64,000 nucleotides of DNA from Longimicrobiales bacterium (GTDB lineage Bacteria; Gemmatimonadota; Gemmatimonadetes; Longimicrobiales; Gaopeijiaceae): the NCBI GenBank assembly GCA_028284495.1, contig JANQRP010000033.1:25865-89864 (forward strand). The letters are read 5' to 3'. The notes beneath the pieces were generated by a model. That model was not told where the DNA came from and did no database searches. It was given only the letters and a program-made list of their open reading frames with translations. How positions within the stretch are numbered: position 1 is the first letter of the stretch; each line of letters begins with the position of its first letter. A program made the translations under genes and the position numbers. This document shows, in pieces, positions 41,086 through 50,739 of this stretch.

Positions 41086-42792
41086 TCATCCCGCCGCGCT
41101 CATGTCGGGGATCCGGGTATGCCAGTCCGTGCTCTCCTGGTAGCGATGGGCGACGCCCAGGATCAGGTCGTCCCGGAAGAGGTCTCCGATCAGGACGGTG
41201 GTCTGGGGCTGTGGCACCTCGCCCCCGAAGTCGTACGGCACGACGACGCAGGGATTCCCGGTCTGGTTCGTCAGCCCGATCTCGCCGCCGCCGGACACCA
41301 CGACGTCGAAGTCCGCCATGTACTCCGCCATCGCCTGCTGCACCATGTACCGGCGCCGCTGAGACTGCACGTAGGCCAGCGCGAGGTCGTCCCGGCCGCC
41401 GGTGAACCGGGCGCTCTCGGGCTCCTGCCCGGCCTCGAGCGCCGCCTCGTACGCGGGTCCGACGTGGAAGTCGAAGGCCGCCGAGGACTCGATGCCGAGC
41501 GCGTTCGAGCCCCCGTCGGGAAACTCCGGAGCGGGACGGGGATCGGCACCGAGACCGCGGAGCGCCGCCACGAAACTCTCCGGGGCGTCCTCGTCGTAGC
41601 CGATGGACAGGGCACCGAGGTCGACGTCGCGCTCGAAGCGGAAGGGAGTCGTCACAGTCCCGGGATCCTTCGCGTCGGCGCCGTGGATCTCGTTGAACAC
41701 GAGCGCGCAGTCCTCGATCGAGCGGCAGAGCGGCCCGACCTTGTCCATGCTCCACGCGAGCACCATGCCGCCGTGGCGGCTCACCCGTCCGAAGGTCGGG
41801 CGGAGCGCGCTCAACCCGCACCGTCGCGCCGGTGAGACGATCGAGCCCTGCGTTTCGGTGCCGATACCGAACGCGACACACCCGGCGGCGGTCGCGGAAG
41901 CCGGACCGGCCGACGAGCCACTCGATCCCCGTTCGAGATTCCAGGGGTTGAGCGTTCGGCCCCGGTACCACTGATCCCCGCGCGCGAACTCGCCCGTCGA
42001 GAGCTTCGCGATGAGGATCGCTCCCGCCTCACGAAGGCGGACCACCACCTCGCCGTCGAAGTCGAGCACCTGGGCCTCGAAGTCGCTCGATCCCCAGGTG
42101 GTCCGGGTCCCGGTCACGGCGAACAGATCCTTCACCCCGTACGGGATCCCGTGCAGCGGGCCCTTCCAGCCGCCACTGCGCAGGTCCGCCTCGGCCTGCT
42201 GCGCCTCCTCGCGCGCGCGGTCCGGCAGGATCGAGACCGCGCACAGCAGCACGGGATCGTAGCGCTGGATGCGCTCCAGGTAGATCTCCGTGAGTTCGGT
42301 CGGCGAGATGTGCCCCTCGCGGATCAGTGCGGCGAGCCGGTGGACGGGCAGGAACGCAATCTCCTCCTCGTCCGTCGGCGCCGGGCCCGACCAGGGCTCG
42401 ACCGTCATCTCGGTGCGGTCGAACATCGAGGCGCCGTACTCCTCGAACATCCGCTGCATGAGGTCGCCCGTACCGCCCGGCCACGCCTGGAAGGTGAAGG
42501 CGGGCGGCTCGCCGTTGCCGAGCGCTTCCTGTACGGCCTCCTGCGCCGAGCCCCGCCCGCGGGACGCGCCCTCCGAGCCGAGGGCATCGGCTACCGGATC
42601 GACGAGCCCGCCCCCTCGCAGCGAGCCCGCCAGCGCCGACGGAGCCAGGCCGGTGGCCGCCGCCACACTCGCCGCCAGCGTCAGGAATCGACGGCGGTCG
42701 ACCCCGGGCCGGAGGCCGAGGTCGTCGGCCAGGGCCTCGAGTTCGCGATCGGACGGGGATCCCGAAGGGCGGTGGGGGCGATCGTGGGCCAT
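41086..42792 (-). CDS. Tat-exported amidase signature family protein
   Basis: A 568-residue amidase. The N-terminus carries a twin-arginine signal (DRRRFLTLAASVAAATGLAPSALA, about residues 32-55), so it should be exported folded. The catalytic triad is recognisable: Lys in YGVKDLFAV, Ser in ERGSSGSSAGPASATAAG and the nucleophile Ser in GTETQGSIVSP. The substrate is unknown; family members hydrolyse amides such as aryl amides or peptides. The ATG at 42792 is chosen over the longer frame upstream because the Tat motif sits correctly near the N-terminus. It is probably co-transcribed with ppc. Confidence 0.87.
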   Translation of the reverse strand: MAHDRPHRPSGSPSDRELEALADDLGLRPGVDRRRFLTLAASVAAATGLAPSALAGSLRGGGLVDPVADALGSEGASRGRGSAQEAVQEALGNGEPPAFTFQAWPGGTGDLMQRMFEEYGASMFDRTEMTVEPWSGPAPTDEEEIAFLPVHRLAALIREGHISPTELTEIYLERIQRYDPVLLCAVSILPDRAREEAQQAEADLRSGGWKGPLHGIPYGVKDLFAVTGTRTTWGSSDFEAQVLDFDGEVVVRLREAGAILIAKLSTGEFARGDQWYRGRTLNPWNLERGSSGSSAGPASATAAGCVAFGIGTETQGSIVSPARRCGLSALRPTFGRVSRHGGMVLAWSMDKVGPLCRSIEDCALVFNEIHGADAKDPGTVTTPFRFERDVDLGALSIGYDEDAPESFVAALRGLGADPRPAPEFPDGGSNALGIESSAAFDFHVGPAYEAALEAGQEPESARFTGGRDDLALAYVQSQRRRYMVQQAMAEYMADFDVVVSGGGEIGLTNQTGNPCVVVPYDFGGEVPQPQTTVLIGDLFRDDLILGVAHRYQESTDWHTRIPDMSAAG

Positions 42793-42914
42793 GCGTGCAA
42801 CCCTTCGTGAGGGGGGGCGGGTGGTCGAGTGGGCCCCGGCTCCCGCCGACTCCCGCTCACGCGTCGCCCCAACATGGGTCGATCCCCCCGGCTCGCGCAT
42901 CCCGCGGCGCCCCG

Positions 42915-42940
42915 CCCCGCGGGCGCGGGGTCCCGCGGGG
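42915..42940 (-). terminator. strong hairpin after the aldolase gene
   Basis: CCCCGCGGG (42915-42923) and CCCGCGGGG (42932-42940) form a perfect 9-bp stem with an 8-nt loop immediately after the class I aldolase stop on the minus strand. No T tract follows, so it may act with Rho or as a 3'-end protector. It separates fba from the amidase gene. Confidence 0.5.
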
Positions 42941-43834
42941 TCAGGCCATCGACGCCCGGAAGATGTTCTCGATCGAGGTGTCGAGCTGCGCGTCGAACTC
43001 GTCGCCGGTCTGCTGCGCCGAAAGACCCTCGGCCAGCGCCCGCGAGAAGCTCGCGATCATCCCCGGCTGGCGTGAGAGGCGCTCGGTCGCCTCCTCCCGA
43101 GAGTAGCCGCCGGACAGCGCCACGACCTTCAGCACGTTGGGGTGATCGATGCACGGCGTGTAGAGACCGTCGACCTCCGGCAGGGTGAGCTTCAGCATCA
43201 CCTTCTCGTCGTCGGCGAGCGCATCCAGCCCGGCGACGAGGGCCTCGAGCAGCGTGGCCTCGGCAGCCGCCTTGTCCGGGCAGTGGATGTCGATCTCGGG
43301 CTCGAGGATCGGTACCAGCCCGTGGCCGAGGATCTGCCGACCGACCGCGAACTGCTGATCGACGATCGCCCGGATGCCGTCCGGATTCGCCTGCTTGATC
43401 ACCGAGCGCATCTTCGTGCCGAAGATGTCCTTGGCCTTGGCTCGCTCGAGCGTCGCGTCGAGGCCCGGGATCGGCTTCATGAGCTGTACGCCGTTCTCCT
43501 CCGGCGCGAGCCCCTTGTCCACCTTGAGGAAGGGAACGACGCGTCGACGCTCCCAGAGATACGTGGCGGACGGAGCTCCTTCGATCTCGCGATCCATCGT
43601 GTCCTCGAAGAGGATCGCCCCCAGAATCCGGTCTCCGTCGAAGGACGGGCTGGTGACGATTCGGGTCCGCATCTGATGAACGCGCGCGAACATCTCGTCG
43701 TCGCCGCTCCATGCGTCGTCGCCGACGCCGTACGCGCGGAGTGCCTTGGGGGTGCTTCCCCCGCTCTGGTCGAGCGCGGCGATGAATCCGGGGGCGGTCT
43801 GGATCTTCTGTAGCTGGGCGTCGAAGGTGCTCAC
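42941..43834 (-). CDS. fda: class I fructose-bisphosphate aldolase
   Basis: A 297-residue enzyme matching the bacterial single-domain class I aldolases (about 296 residues in staphylococci), which cleave fructose-1,6-bisphosphate through a Schiff-base lysine. That lysine is probably Lys215 in [15 protein letters not shown]. Supporting motifs are [31 protein letters not shown] and [13 protein letters not shown]. The GTG start at 43834 ([11 protein letters not shown]) matches the family N-terminus. Cytosolic glycolysis or gluconeogenesis. Confidence 0.93.
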   Translation of the reverse strand: MSTFDAQLQKIQTAPGFIAALDQSGGSTPKALRAYGVGDDAWSGDDEMFARVHQMRTRIVTSPSFDGDRILGAILFEDTMDREIEGAPSATYLWERRRVVPFLKVDKGLAPEENGVQLMKPIPGLDATLERAKAKDIFGTKMRSVIKQANPDGIRAIVDQQFAVGRQILGHGLVPILEPEIDIHCPDKAAAEATLLEALVAGLDALADDEKVMLKLTLPEVDGLYTPCIDHPNVLKVVALSGGYSREEATERLSRQPGMIASFSRALAEGLSAQQTGDEFDAQLDTSIENIFRASMA

Positions 43835-43870
43835 GTGCGGCGACCTCGAAAGGCTTGCTGGTAGGGGGAA

Positions 43871-43885
43871 TTCCGGTCCCCGGAA
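43871..43885. promoter_or_regulatory. palindrome TTCCGG-TCC-CCGGAA
   Basis: A perfect 6-bp inverted repeat with a 3-nt spacer lies 36 nt upstream of the aldolase GTG, in the 156-bp divergent gap toward the membrane gene at 43991. Size and position suit a repressor or activator site. No known consensus is assigned. Confidence 0.35.
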
Positions 43886-43990
43886 ATGTATGGATTCCGC
43901 GGTCGGGACGGGATGCCCGTCCCATGTGGGCTCGCGAAGCCGGCTGCCGACGCACATCCTGGTGCGGTGTCGCCATCCGGGCGACCCATC

Positions 43991-44716
43991 GTGAACCCGA
44001 CTCGACCGAGACCGCTCGTGGCGTCTTCATCATCCTGGCAGCGAACCGCGATCCAGGCCGTCGCGATCGTCGTCGCGATCCTGGTCGCCTTCTGGATCGA
44101 CGCGCGTGGGGAGGCGAGGCAGGACCGTCAGGAGCTCGAGAACCTCCTGCAGGGGCTGCGCGCGGAGTTCCTCATCAACCGGGATCTGCTGGGCGAGGCC
44201 CTGACCCTCACCGAGGAAGCCCGGAGCCGGCTCGAGCGCTTCACGGCCGGCTCCGAGGACGAGATCACGTCCATCTCCGTGTCCGACACGTACGTCGAGG
44301 TCTATCTGCCGCTGATCCGCGACTGGCGCGCGCGCTTCTCGATGGGGTTCTACGAGGCCGCGACCGCCGCCGGAAACCTCACCCTGATTCGGAACCCGGA
44401 CACACGCGCCGCCGTGACCGGCTTTCAACGCGCCATCGAGTCGCTCCAGCCCCTGCTCGGGCAGCTCGACCGGCTCGGCGCGGACGCCGCCACCGTCGTC
44501 GGATCGTACCCGGGTGGGCGCTCCATGTGGGGCCGCGACGACTCGGGGTTCGACGCGGCCACGTTGAGAGCGCTCCACCGCGACCCCGACCTCGTGGGGC
44601 TCGCGAGCGCGCGCCTCGTGCACCTCGGCGAGTACCAGATCGCCCTGCGGTTCGAGGTGGAGCCGCTCATCGAGGAGGCAGTGCAGCTGCTCGAGCGTGA
44701 CCTCGAAGACCTCTAG
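43991..44716 (+). CDS. single-pass membrane protein of unknown function
   Basis: A 241-residue protein with one membrane helix near the N-terminus (about residues 17-34, [17 protein letters not shown]). Charged helical repeats follow, probably coiled coil ([26 protein letters not shown]). This resembles DUF6090-type membrane proteins, but no catalytic motif is seen. The GTG at 43991 is preferred because the helix then sits close to the N-terminus; an ATG at 43886 is possible. It overlaps the next gene by 20 bp. Confidence 0.6.
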   Translation: MNPTRPRPLVASSSSWQRTAIQAVAIVVAILVAFWIDARGEARQDRQELENLLQGLRAEFLINRDLLGEALTLTEEARSRLERFTAGSEDEITSISVSDTYVEVYLPLIRDWRARFSMGFYEAATAAGNLTLIRNPDTRAAVTGFQRAIESLQPLLGQLDRLGADAATVVGSYPGGRSMWGRDDSGFDAATLRALHRDPDLVGLASARLVHLGEYQIALRFEVEPLIEEAVQLLERDLEDL

Positions 44717-45977
44717 AGTTCGATCCGCGGGCGCGTCGCGGCTGTGCGTCGTGGCGGCGCTCTGCGCGCTCCCCGGCCCGACGGCCGCTCAGCTGGGGCA
44801 CGGGGACGCGTTCTGGATGGCGGCCGGCGGCGAGCTGTCACTCGCCGGTACCGCCGCGTCCGCGGCCACCCCACCCAACCCCGCTGCGCTCGCGGGGGCG
44901 ACCGGATGGGCATTCTCACTCTCCCCCGCTCGACTCGACCTTTCGCTCGGTCCCGTTACGGGGCGCGACATCGTCCGTGCCGGAGACGGCGTGCTCTCGC
45001 GCGCACGGCGTGAGGCGTGGCTCGATCGGATCGGGACAGGGCTGCAGCGCGGCGGGGTGGATGCGGGCCTCGGCCCGATTTCCGTCCGCCGCGGCTCGGT
45101 CGCACTCGACGTCGCGACGAGTGTGTTCGGACGGTCTCGGCTGCCCGCCGACGCCGTTGAACTGCTCCTCTTCGGAAACGCCGGACGGGACGGGCAGCCG
45201 GGAGACTTCGCGCTGGCCGGGTCGGCGCTGGACGGCGCGGTGTGGACCCGCGTCGGCGTGGCCTTCGGCGCACGACCCGACCCGGCCGCTCAGCCTCGAC
45301 TGTCGGTCGGCGTCCGCCTGCACGCCACGATCGGCCACGCCCTCGTCGTGACGCGGGACGCGGGCAGCGTCATCGTCGGGAACGACGCCACCGCCTCGCT
45401 GCTGCTGCCCACGATCGCGACGGGCGGCGGCGAGGCGTTTCCGGGATTCGGCGTGGGCGTGGACGTCGGGTTCACCTGGCGGAGCGCGGGCGGCGTCACC
45501 GGCCTCGCGCTGGAAAACGCGGCGAGCTCGTTCGGCTGGTCGGACTCGGCGCTCCGCTACCGCGCGGGTGAGACCCTCATCGAAGGCGAGGGCGTCGAGA
45601 CCGACTTCGATGCCCGGCCGGTGAGCGAAGCGCCCCCCACACTCCGGGCGCTCGCCCGCCGCCTGCGACCGGCTCGACGGATCGACGTGGAGCACGTGCG
45701 GGGCGTCACCGACGCGGTGCGCCTGCGGGTGAGCGTCCGCGAACGGATCGAACGCGGCCTGGCGCCCGGGCGCCCCGACGCGCGCCTGGTCGGCGTCGAG
45801 TGGAAGGCGCGTCGGTGGCTCGAACTGGCGGGTCACGGAGGCGTCGTCGACGGACGCGGGCGGCTCGGCACCGGCGTCCGGATCGCGCTCGGCGCCTGGC
45901 TCGTGTCCGCCGGATGGTCGATCGACCGCGGCGACGGGCTCACCGGCTCCGCCATGGCACTGTCGGTCGGACGCTGA
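44697..45977 (+). CDS. secreted beta-rich protein, possible outer-membrane barrel
   Basis: A 426-residue protein with a signal peptide (residues 1-32, ending PTAAQ). The NPAALAGATGWAFSLSPARLD block resembles the start of PorV/FadL-like outer-membrane proteins. Many alternating amphipathic strands follow (LSVGVRLHATIGHALVV, FPGFGVGVDVGFTWRS), ending with a strand-like segment. An outer-membrane beta barrel is the best guess. The GTG start overlaps the preceding membrane gene. Confidence 0.6.
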   Translation: MTSKTSRVRSAGASRLCVVAALCALPGPTAAQLGHGDAFWMAAGGELSLAGTAASAATPPNPAALAGATGWAFSLSPARLDLSLGPVTGRDIVRAGDGVLSRARREAWLDRIGTGLQRGGVDAGLGPISVRRGSVALDVATSVFGRSRLPADAVELLLFGNAGRDGQPGDFALAGSALDGAVWTRVGVAFGARPDPAAQPRLSVGVRLHATIGHALVVTRDAGSVIVGNDATASLLLPTIATGGGEAFPGFGVGVDVGFTWRSAGGVTGLALENAASSFGWSDSALRYRAGETLIEGEGVETDFDARPVSEAPPTLRALARRLRPARRIDVEHVRGVTDAVRLRVSVRERIERGLAPGRPDARLVGVEWKARRWLELAGHGGVVDGRGRLGTGVRIALGAWLVSAGWSIDRGDGLTGSAMALSVGR

Positions 45978-46040
45978 CGAGCGCCGGCGGAGAACCCCGA
46001 GCAGATCCCTGCCCGACGGATGCCCGGCCGGCGGGGAAGC

Positions 46041-47630
46041 CTAGAAAGGCCCGCCACCCCCGCCGGTGCCCGTGCGCGGCGGGGGCTTCACCCGCGTCGG
46101 AGGCCTCGACTGGGTCGGCGGCCTCGCCGAGCCCGTCGTCGGAGGACGTGACTGGGGGCCGGTCCGCGCCGGAGGGCGCGCATGAGAAGGCGGCGTGACC
46201 CGCGTGGGTGGGGTGGTCCGGGCCGGCGGTCGCACCTGGGTTCGAGGCGCGGCCTGACCGCTGGGGGACGCGGTCCGGGGGCGGGTGGCGCCCGGCGACG
46301 TCGGGACCCTGCCGGGCGGCAGCACCCGGGCCGTACCGCCTCCGGTCCGAGGCGGTGTCACGGCGCCCGAGGCGTCGTCGGCCCGGCGCCGCAGCCCGAT
46401 GTCCCCCGAACCCTGTCCGCCGGGAAGGATCCGCGTTGGGCGCGACCCCGGAGGCAGTGCGGCGCCGGTCGACCCGCGGCCCGCGCTGCTCGGGGCGCCG
46501 GTGGTCGCCCCGCCCGGACGTGTCCCCACCGACGGCACCGCCGGCCGGGCCCCGTCGGACGGGCGCGCACCGGTGGGCGCGCCTGCCCGCGTCGGCGGCG
46601 ACTGCAGGGTCGGTACGGCACCGCGCGCCGTCCCGGTGGTCGGAGATCGCGGCGGCAGACCGTACTGCGGCGTGGCCGCGGTTCGCGGGTCGGCACGCCG
46701 AACACGCCCATCCAGCCCTCTGTCGACCGGCGGGGGGACCGAGGGAGACGCGACCGGTATCGCGGGTCGCGCGGTGGTGACGGGCTGCGGCGCCTCGCCG
46801 TACGCCCGCTCCTTGAAGACGAACCGCGGCTGGCGGTAGACGAGCGGGCGGACGTACACCACGCGCCGGCCGCGGTACCGATACGCCGGGTAGTAGTACG
46901 GGTCGTTGTAGATCACGACACGGAAGTTCGTGCACGATACGAGGTACGGATTCCAGGTCGTGAACGACCGGTAGCCGTGGCAGTCGTAGCAGAGGAATCG
47001 CGGGAAGTCGTACCGCCGACCGACGTGGTAGGTGGCGAAATCCAGCGCGTACGTGGACCAGCGCCAGTTCGGGACGAGCGCCGCCACGAGGTCGTCCATC
47101 GCGACGTAGGGATCGTGATACACCGTGCGGTAGATGTCGCCGAGATCCCAGCCGTAGCCGCCGTAGTCCGTATAGGACGCGTAGGTGAACGAGCCGAAGT
47201 CGAACGGCTCGTTGGACGCGATGGCGAAGTAGTAGCCGACGCCCGGATCGTCCGCGACGTGCCACCAGGACGAGTTCGGAAAGGTCAGCCGGTAGTCCCG
47301 ACCGCCGCGAATGAAGTGCGCGTCCCGGGGAGACCGCGGGTAGACGAGACGGGTCTGTCCGTTGGTGTCCAGCCGGAAGATCGCCACGTACGCGTCGTGG
47401 GTCGTCCGATAGTACAGGCGAGCGCGGTCGCCGTGATGGAATACGGGCTCGTGACCCCGGTCGAGCCAGACGCGGGCCTCGAGCTGCTGCCCGGCGACCG
47501 GCCGGGCCGCGACGAGCGTCAGCGTGGCGAGCGCTCCGATCGCGAGCGCCGATCGGGTCGCGGCGGATCGGCGCGGGGCGATCGTGTCCGCCGTCGTCGT
47601 GGCGTGATTCGTTCGGCCATGCTCGATCAT
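46041..47630 (-). CDS. exported DUF4384-like protein with Pro/Arg/Thr-rich tail
   Basis: A 529-residue protein. An uncleaved or cleaved signal occurs at residues 25-48. The next part resembles DUF4384 (LEARVWLDRGHEPVFHHGDRARLYYRTTHDAYVAIF), then an aromatic Tyr/Trp/Asp-rich region with a Cys pair in FLCYDCHGYRSF. The last 230 residues are low-complexity Pro, Thr, Arg and Gly (for example RPPTQSRPPTRVKPPPRTG) ending GGGGGPF. Probably a cell-surface protein with a disordered tail. The start at 47630 is chosen for signal-peptide placement. Monocistronic, divergent from the DUF58 gene. Confidence 0.7.
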   Translation of the reverse strand: MIEHGRTNHATTTADTIAPRRSAATRSALAIGALATLTLVAARPVAGQQLEARVWLDRGHEPVFHHGDRARLYYRTTHDAYVAIFRLDTNGQTRLVYPRSPRDAHFIRGGRDYRLTFPNSSWWHVADDPGVGYYFAIASNEPFDFGSFTYASYTDYGGYGWDLGDIYRTVYHDPYVAMDDLVAALVPNWRWSTYALDFATYHVGRRYDFPRFLCYDCHGYRSFTTWNPYLVSCTNFRVVIYNDPYYYPAYRYRGRRVVYVRPLVYRQPRFVFKERAYGEAPQPVTTARPAIPVASPSVPPPVDRGLDGRVRRADPRTAATPQYGLPPRSPTTGTARGAVPTLQSPPTRAGAPTGARPSDGARPAVPSVGTRPGGATTGAPSSAGRGSTGAALPPGSRPTRILPGGQGSGDIGLRRRADDASGAVTPPRTGGGTARVLPPGRVPTSPGATRPRTASPSGQAAPRTQVRPPARTTPPTRVTPPSHARPPARTGPQSRPPTTGSARPPTQSRPPTRVKPPPRTGTGGGGGPF

Positions 47631-47856
47631 CGTCTCGCTCCTCGTCCGGGTCGTGCGCTCCTGCGCCCCGAATGTGGGTGCACGCGTCGTGCCATCGCCA
47701 TCCGGGGCGGTGGAACCCGCATGGTTGAGCGGATCAGGCCGACGCCCGTGCGGTCGCCTCGTCCGGAATGGTGGACGGTCGCGTCCCGCGGCCCGGACAC
47801 CACGCGCTCCGGCCACTGCGGCCAACGTGGCCAACGGGCGTTAGCTTCCCGGGACG

Positions 47857-48771
47857 ATGCCCAGAACCCGCGACCGCCGTCCCGACCTTCTCGATCCCCC
47901 CACGCTCGCGCGCCTGGGCGGGCTCGAGCTGCTCGCCCGCCAGGTCGTCGAGGGGTTCCTGATGGGCCTCCACCGCTCACCTCATCGCGGGTTCTCGGCG
48001 GAGTTCGCGGAACTCCGCAACTACCAGCCGGGCGACGATCTGCGCTACATCGACTGGCGCATGTACGGTCGGTCGGACCGCTTCTTCGTGAAGCAGTTCG
48101 AGGAGGAGACCAACCTCCGCGCTCACCTCCTGCTCGACGTCAGCGCGTCGATGGACTGGTCATCCCGCCCGGGTGAACTCCCACCGAAGCTCTGGTACGC
48201 GAAACTCATCGCGGCCGCGCTCTCGCTGGTCCTCATCCGGCAGGGCGACACCGTCGGCCTCACCACCTTCCACCACGAGATCGTGTCGCGGCTGCCCGCG
48301 CGGGGAGGCGCACGACAGTGGGCCGAGATCACGCACCGGCTCGACGAGGCCTCGGCCGGGGGCCGTACCCTGCCCCAGACCGGGCTCCGCGACATCGCGA
48401 CCCGGCTGCGTCGCCGGGGGCTCGTTGTGCTCGTCTCGGATCTCCTGGTCGACCGCGACGAGACGTTGACGGCGCTCCGGTTCCTCAAGCACCGCGGTCA
48501 CGAGGTGCTCGTCATGCACCTCATCGATCCGGGCGAGCGCGACCTCCCGCCCGCGGCGGACGTCCGCTTCTTCGACCCCGAGAGCGAGCGTGAACTCGGG
48601 ATCAACGCCGCCGACGTGCGCGAGGACTACCGCGAGGCCGTCGAGGAGGCGATCGGCGAATGGGAGCGGGCACTCGTGCCGGAGGGGATCGACTACCACG
48701 TGCTCGACACCGACCAGCCGCTTTCGCTGGCACTCCGGGCGTACTTCCGCAAGCGCGAGCGACTGGGCTGA
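47857..48771 (+). CDS. DUF58 domain protein
   Basis: A 304-residue protein of the DUF58/von Willebrand A group, which usually sits with MoxR ATPases and BatA-like proteins in stress or complex-assembly loci. The DUF58 core motif YQPGDDLRYIDWRMYGRSDRFFVKQFEEE is present. A metal-ion-dependent adhesion site follows (LLDVSASMDWSS). No MoxR gene is in the window. It ends 3 nt before the BatA-like gene, as in the conserved operon. Confidence 0.88.
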   Translation: MPRTRDRRPDLLDPPTLARLGGLELLARQVVEGFLMGLHRSPHRGFSAEFAELRNYQPGDDLRYIDWRMYGRSDRFFVKQFEEETNLRAHLLLDVSASMDWSSRPGELPPKLWYAKLIAAALSLVLIRQGDTVGLTTFHHEIVSRLPARGGARQWAEITHRLDEASAGGRTLPQTGLRDIATRLRRRGLVVLVSDLLVDRDETLTALRFLKHRGHEVLVMHLIDPGERDLPPAADVRFFDPESERELGINAADVREDYREAVEEAIGEWERALVPEGIDYHVLDTDQPLSLALRAYFRKRERLG

Positions 48772-48774
48772 CGC

Positions 48775-50739
48775 GTGGGTGTGCTCGTACCGGTCGGGCT
48801 TCTGCTCGGCCTCGCCGCAGCCGTTCCGATCCTGCTCCACCTGCTCCACAGGACCGAGCGGGAGCGCATCAGCTTTCCGGCGCTCCAGTATCTGCTGCGG
48901 ATGGAGCGCGACCACGCACGCCAGATCCGCATGCGCCAGTGGCTGCTCCTGGCGCTCAGGATCCTTCTGCTCCTTCTCCTGGCGCTTGCGGCGGCCCGTG
49001 CCGTGCTCCGAGGCGGCGGATCAGCGCATCCCCCGACCAGCGTCGTGATCGTGCTCGACAACTCGATGTCGTCGGGCCGGGTCGTCGGGACCGGCCGCGT
49101 GCTCGACACGCTCCGGGCGCGCGCACTGGAAACGCTCGGCGTGGCCGGCGACGGTGACCGGTTCTGGGTCGTGCGTGCAGGGAGCCCCTGGGACGCGGTC
49201 TCACCTCTCTCGGCGGACGCGGCGCGCGAACGCGTCCTCGCGACCGACGTCGTGGATACGTGGGCCGACCTGACGGCCTCCGTTTCGCGTGCCCGTGACA
49301 TCCTCGATCGCACGGGGGCCCCGCGGGGCGAGGTGCACCTTCTCTCCGACCTCCAGGCGTCGGCCTTCCCCCTCGAGACCCTTCCCGACTCGGCGCCCGC
49401 GTGGCCCGTGCTCGCGTGGACGGGGTCGACCGCGACCGAGCCGAACGGGTACGTGGCGTCCGCGGTGGTGGGGGGCGGCCTCGCACCGCGGGCGGGCCGG
49501 CGAACGGATGTCGCGATCGCGATCGGTGGCGATCTGGACATCGAGGAGGAACGCGGGATTCGCCTCCTGGTGGACGGACGGCTCGAGGGCGCGGTTCGCA
49601 CGCGGCCCGGAGCGAGCGTGGTACTGCCGGTGGGCCCGTTCGACGCCGGGACGCTCGAGGCGGAGGTCGAGATCGACCCTGACGCGCTCAGCACCGACGA
49701 CCGGTTCTTCCTTCGGACTGGTGTCGTGCCGCCCCCTACGGTGGCGCGGATCGGGGACACGGGTGAGTTCCTCGCTTCGGCGCTCGACCTGCTCGAGGAA
49801 GAAGGCCGGATCGTCGCCGCCGCGTCGGGCGAGGCGGACGTGATCGTGGCGTCGGATGGAGAGGTGCCGGCGTCGCTCCGCCCCGACCAGGACCTGGTGG
49901 TCGTGCCGGCGTCCGACGCCGCACGCCGGACTGCGCTGGGGCGCCAGCTGGCGCAGTTGGGCATCGCGATCGACGTCGGGCCGGTCCGCGAGGGTGAGTC
50001 GCGCATCGCGACCGACGCCACGGGGGCGGGCCTCGAGGGTGTCGCGGTGCGCGGGTCGGGTCGCGTCCTGCCCGGGCCGGGCGCGCGCGCGTGGGTCACG
50101 CTGGACGACGGGAGCGTCTGGGCCGCGTCCGCCCTCGCGAGTTCGGGCAGCGAGGTCACCGTCCTCGCCTCACCGCTGCTTCCGGAGGGCACGGACGTCC
50201 CACTCTCGGCGGGCATGATTCCGCTGGTCGAGTGGCTGGTCGGGCGGTCCGGCGCGGGCTCGGACGCGCGGCTGCGGGCCGGCGACACCCTGCGGGTCTC
50301 GGGCCGCGCCACCGAGGTGGAGTCCCCGGCCGGAACCCGAATTCCCGTGGACGGTACGCTCGAAGTCCGTGCCACCTCCCGCGTCGGCATCTGGACGGTC
50401 CTCGCCGGTGACACCGTGCTCGAGCGCCTGGCGCTCAACGCACCCCCACGAGAGTCGACGCTCGAACCGCTCGCTCCATCGGATCTTCGCGACCGGCTGG
50501 GCGGATCCGTCGAAACGGCTCGAACCTCCGCACGATGGGGGGCGACGGTGTACGCCGAACGCCAGGGCCGGGAGCTCTGGCGGACGCTTCTGGTCCTCGC
50601 GCTCGTGCTGCTTCTGGTGGAAAGCCTGATCGGCGCTTCGGGGGGCACCGAACCGACCCGAGCGCGCATCACGCCCCAGCCAGGCGGAGTCTCCAGGAGT
50701 CCCGCAGACCGTACCCCACCCCGTGTCGACCACCCATAA
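48775..50739 (+). CDS. BatA-like membrane protein with von Willebrand A domain
   Basis: A 654-residue protein. Two N-terminal hydrophobic helices flank the BatA/aerotolerance-type motif LLHLLHRTERERISFPALQYL. A vWA domain follows with VIVLDNSMSSGR as the metal site (about residues 92-103). The remaining 400 residues are beta-rich, and one hydrophobic helix lies near the C-terminus (LVLALVLLLVESLIG). It begins with a GTG 3 nt after DUF58 and overlaps mfd by 17 bp. Probable role: membrane partner of the DUF58 protein in an unknown assembly process. Confidence 0.8.
   Translation: MGVLVPVGLLLGLAAAVPILLHLLHRTERERISFPALQYLLRMERDHARQIRMRQWLLLALRILLLLLLALAAARAVLRGGGSAHPPTSVVIVLDNSMSSGRVVGTGRVLDTLRARALETLGVAGDGDRFWVVRAGSPWDAVSPLSADAARERVLATDVVDTWADLTASVSRARDILDRTGAPRGEVHLLSDLQASAFPLETLPDSAPAWPVLAWTGSTATEPNGYVASAVVGGGLAPRAGRRTDVAIAIGGDLDIEEERGIRLLVDGRLEGAVRTRPGASVVLPVGPFDAGTLEAEVEIDPDALSTDDRFFLRTGVVPPPTVARIGDTGEFLASALDLLEEEGRIVAAASGEADVIVASDGEVPASLRPDQDLVVVPASDAARRTALGRQLAQLGIAIDVGPVREGESRIATDATGAGLEGVAVRGSGRVLPGPGARAWVTLDDGSVWAASALASSGSEVTVLASPLLPEGTDVPLSAGMIPLVEWLVGRSGAGSDARLRAGDTLRVSGRATEVESPAGTRIPVDGTLEVRATSRVGIWTVLAGDTVLERLALNAPPRESTLEPLAPSDLRDRLGGSVETARTSARWGATVYAERQGRELWRTLLVLALVLLLVESLIGASGGTEPTRARITPQPGGVSRSPADRTPPRVDHP

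Noticed and set aside
41072..41971. A second minus-strand open frame of about 300 codons overlapping the amidase gene
   Set aside because: It is out of frame with the amidase catalytic motifs and has the Arg/Pro-rich composition of a shadow frame.
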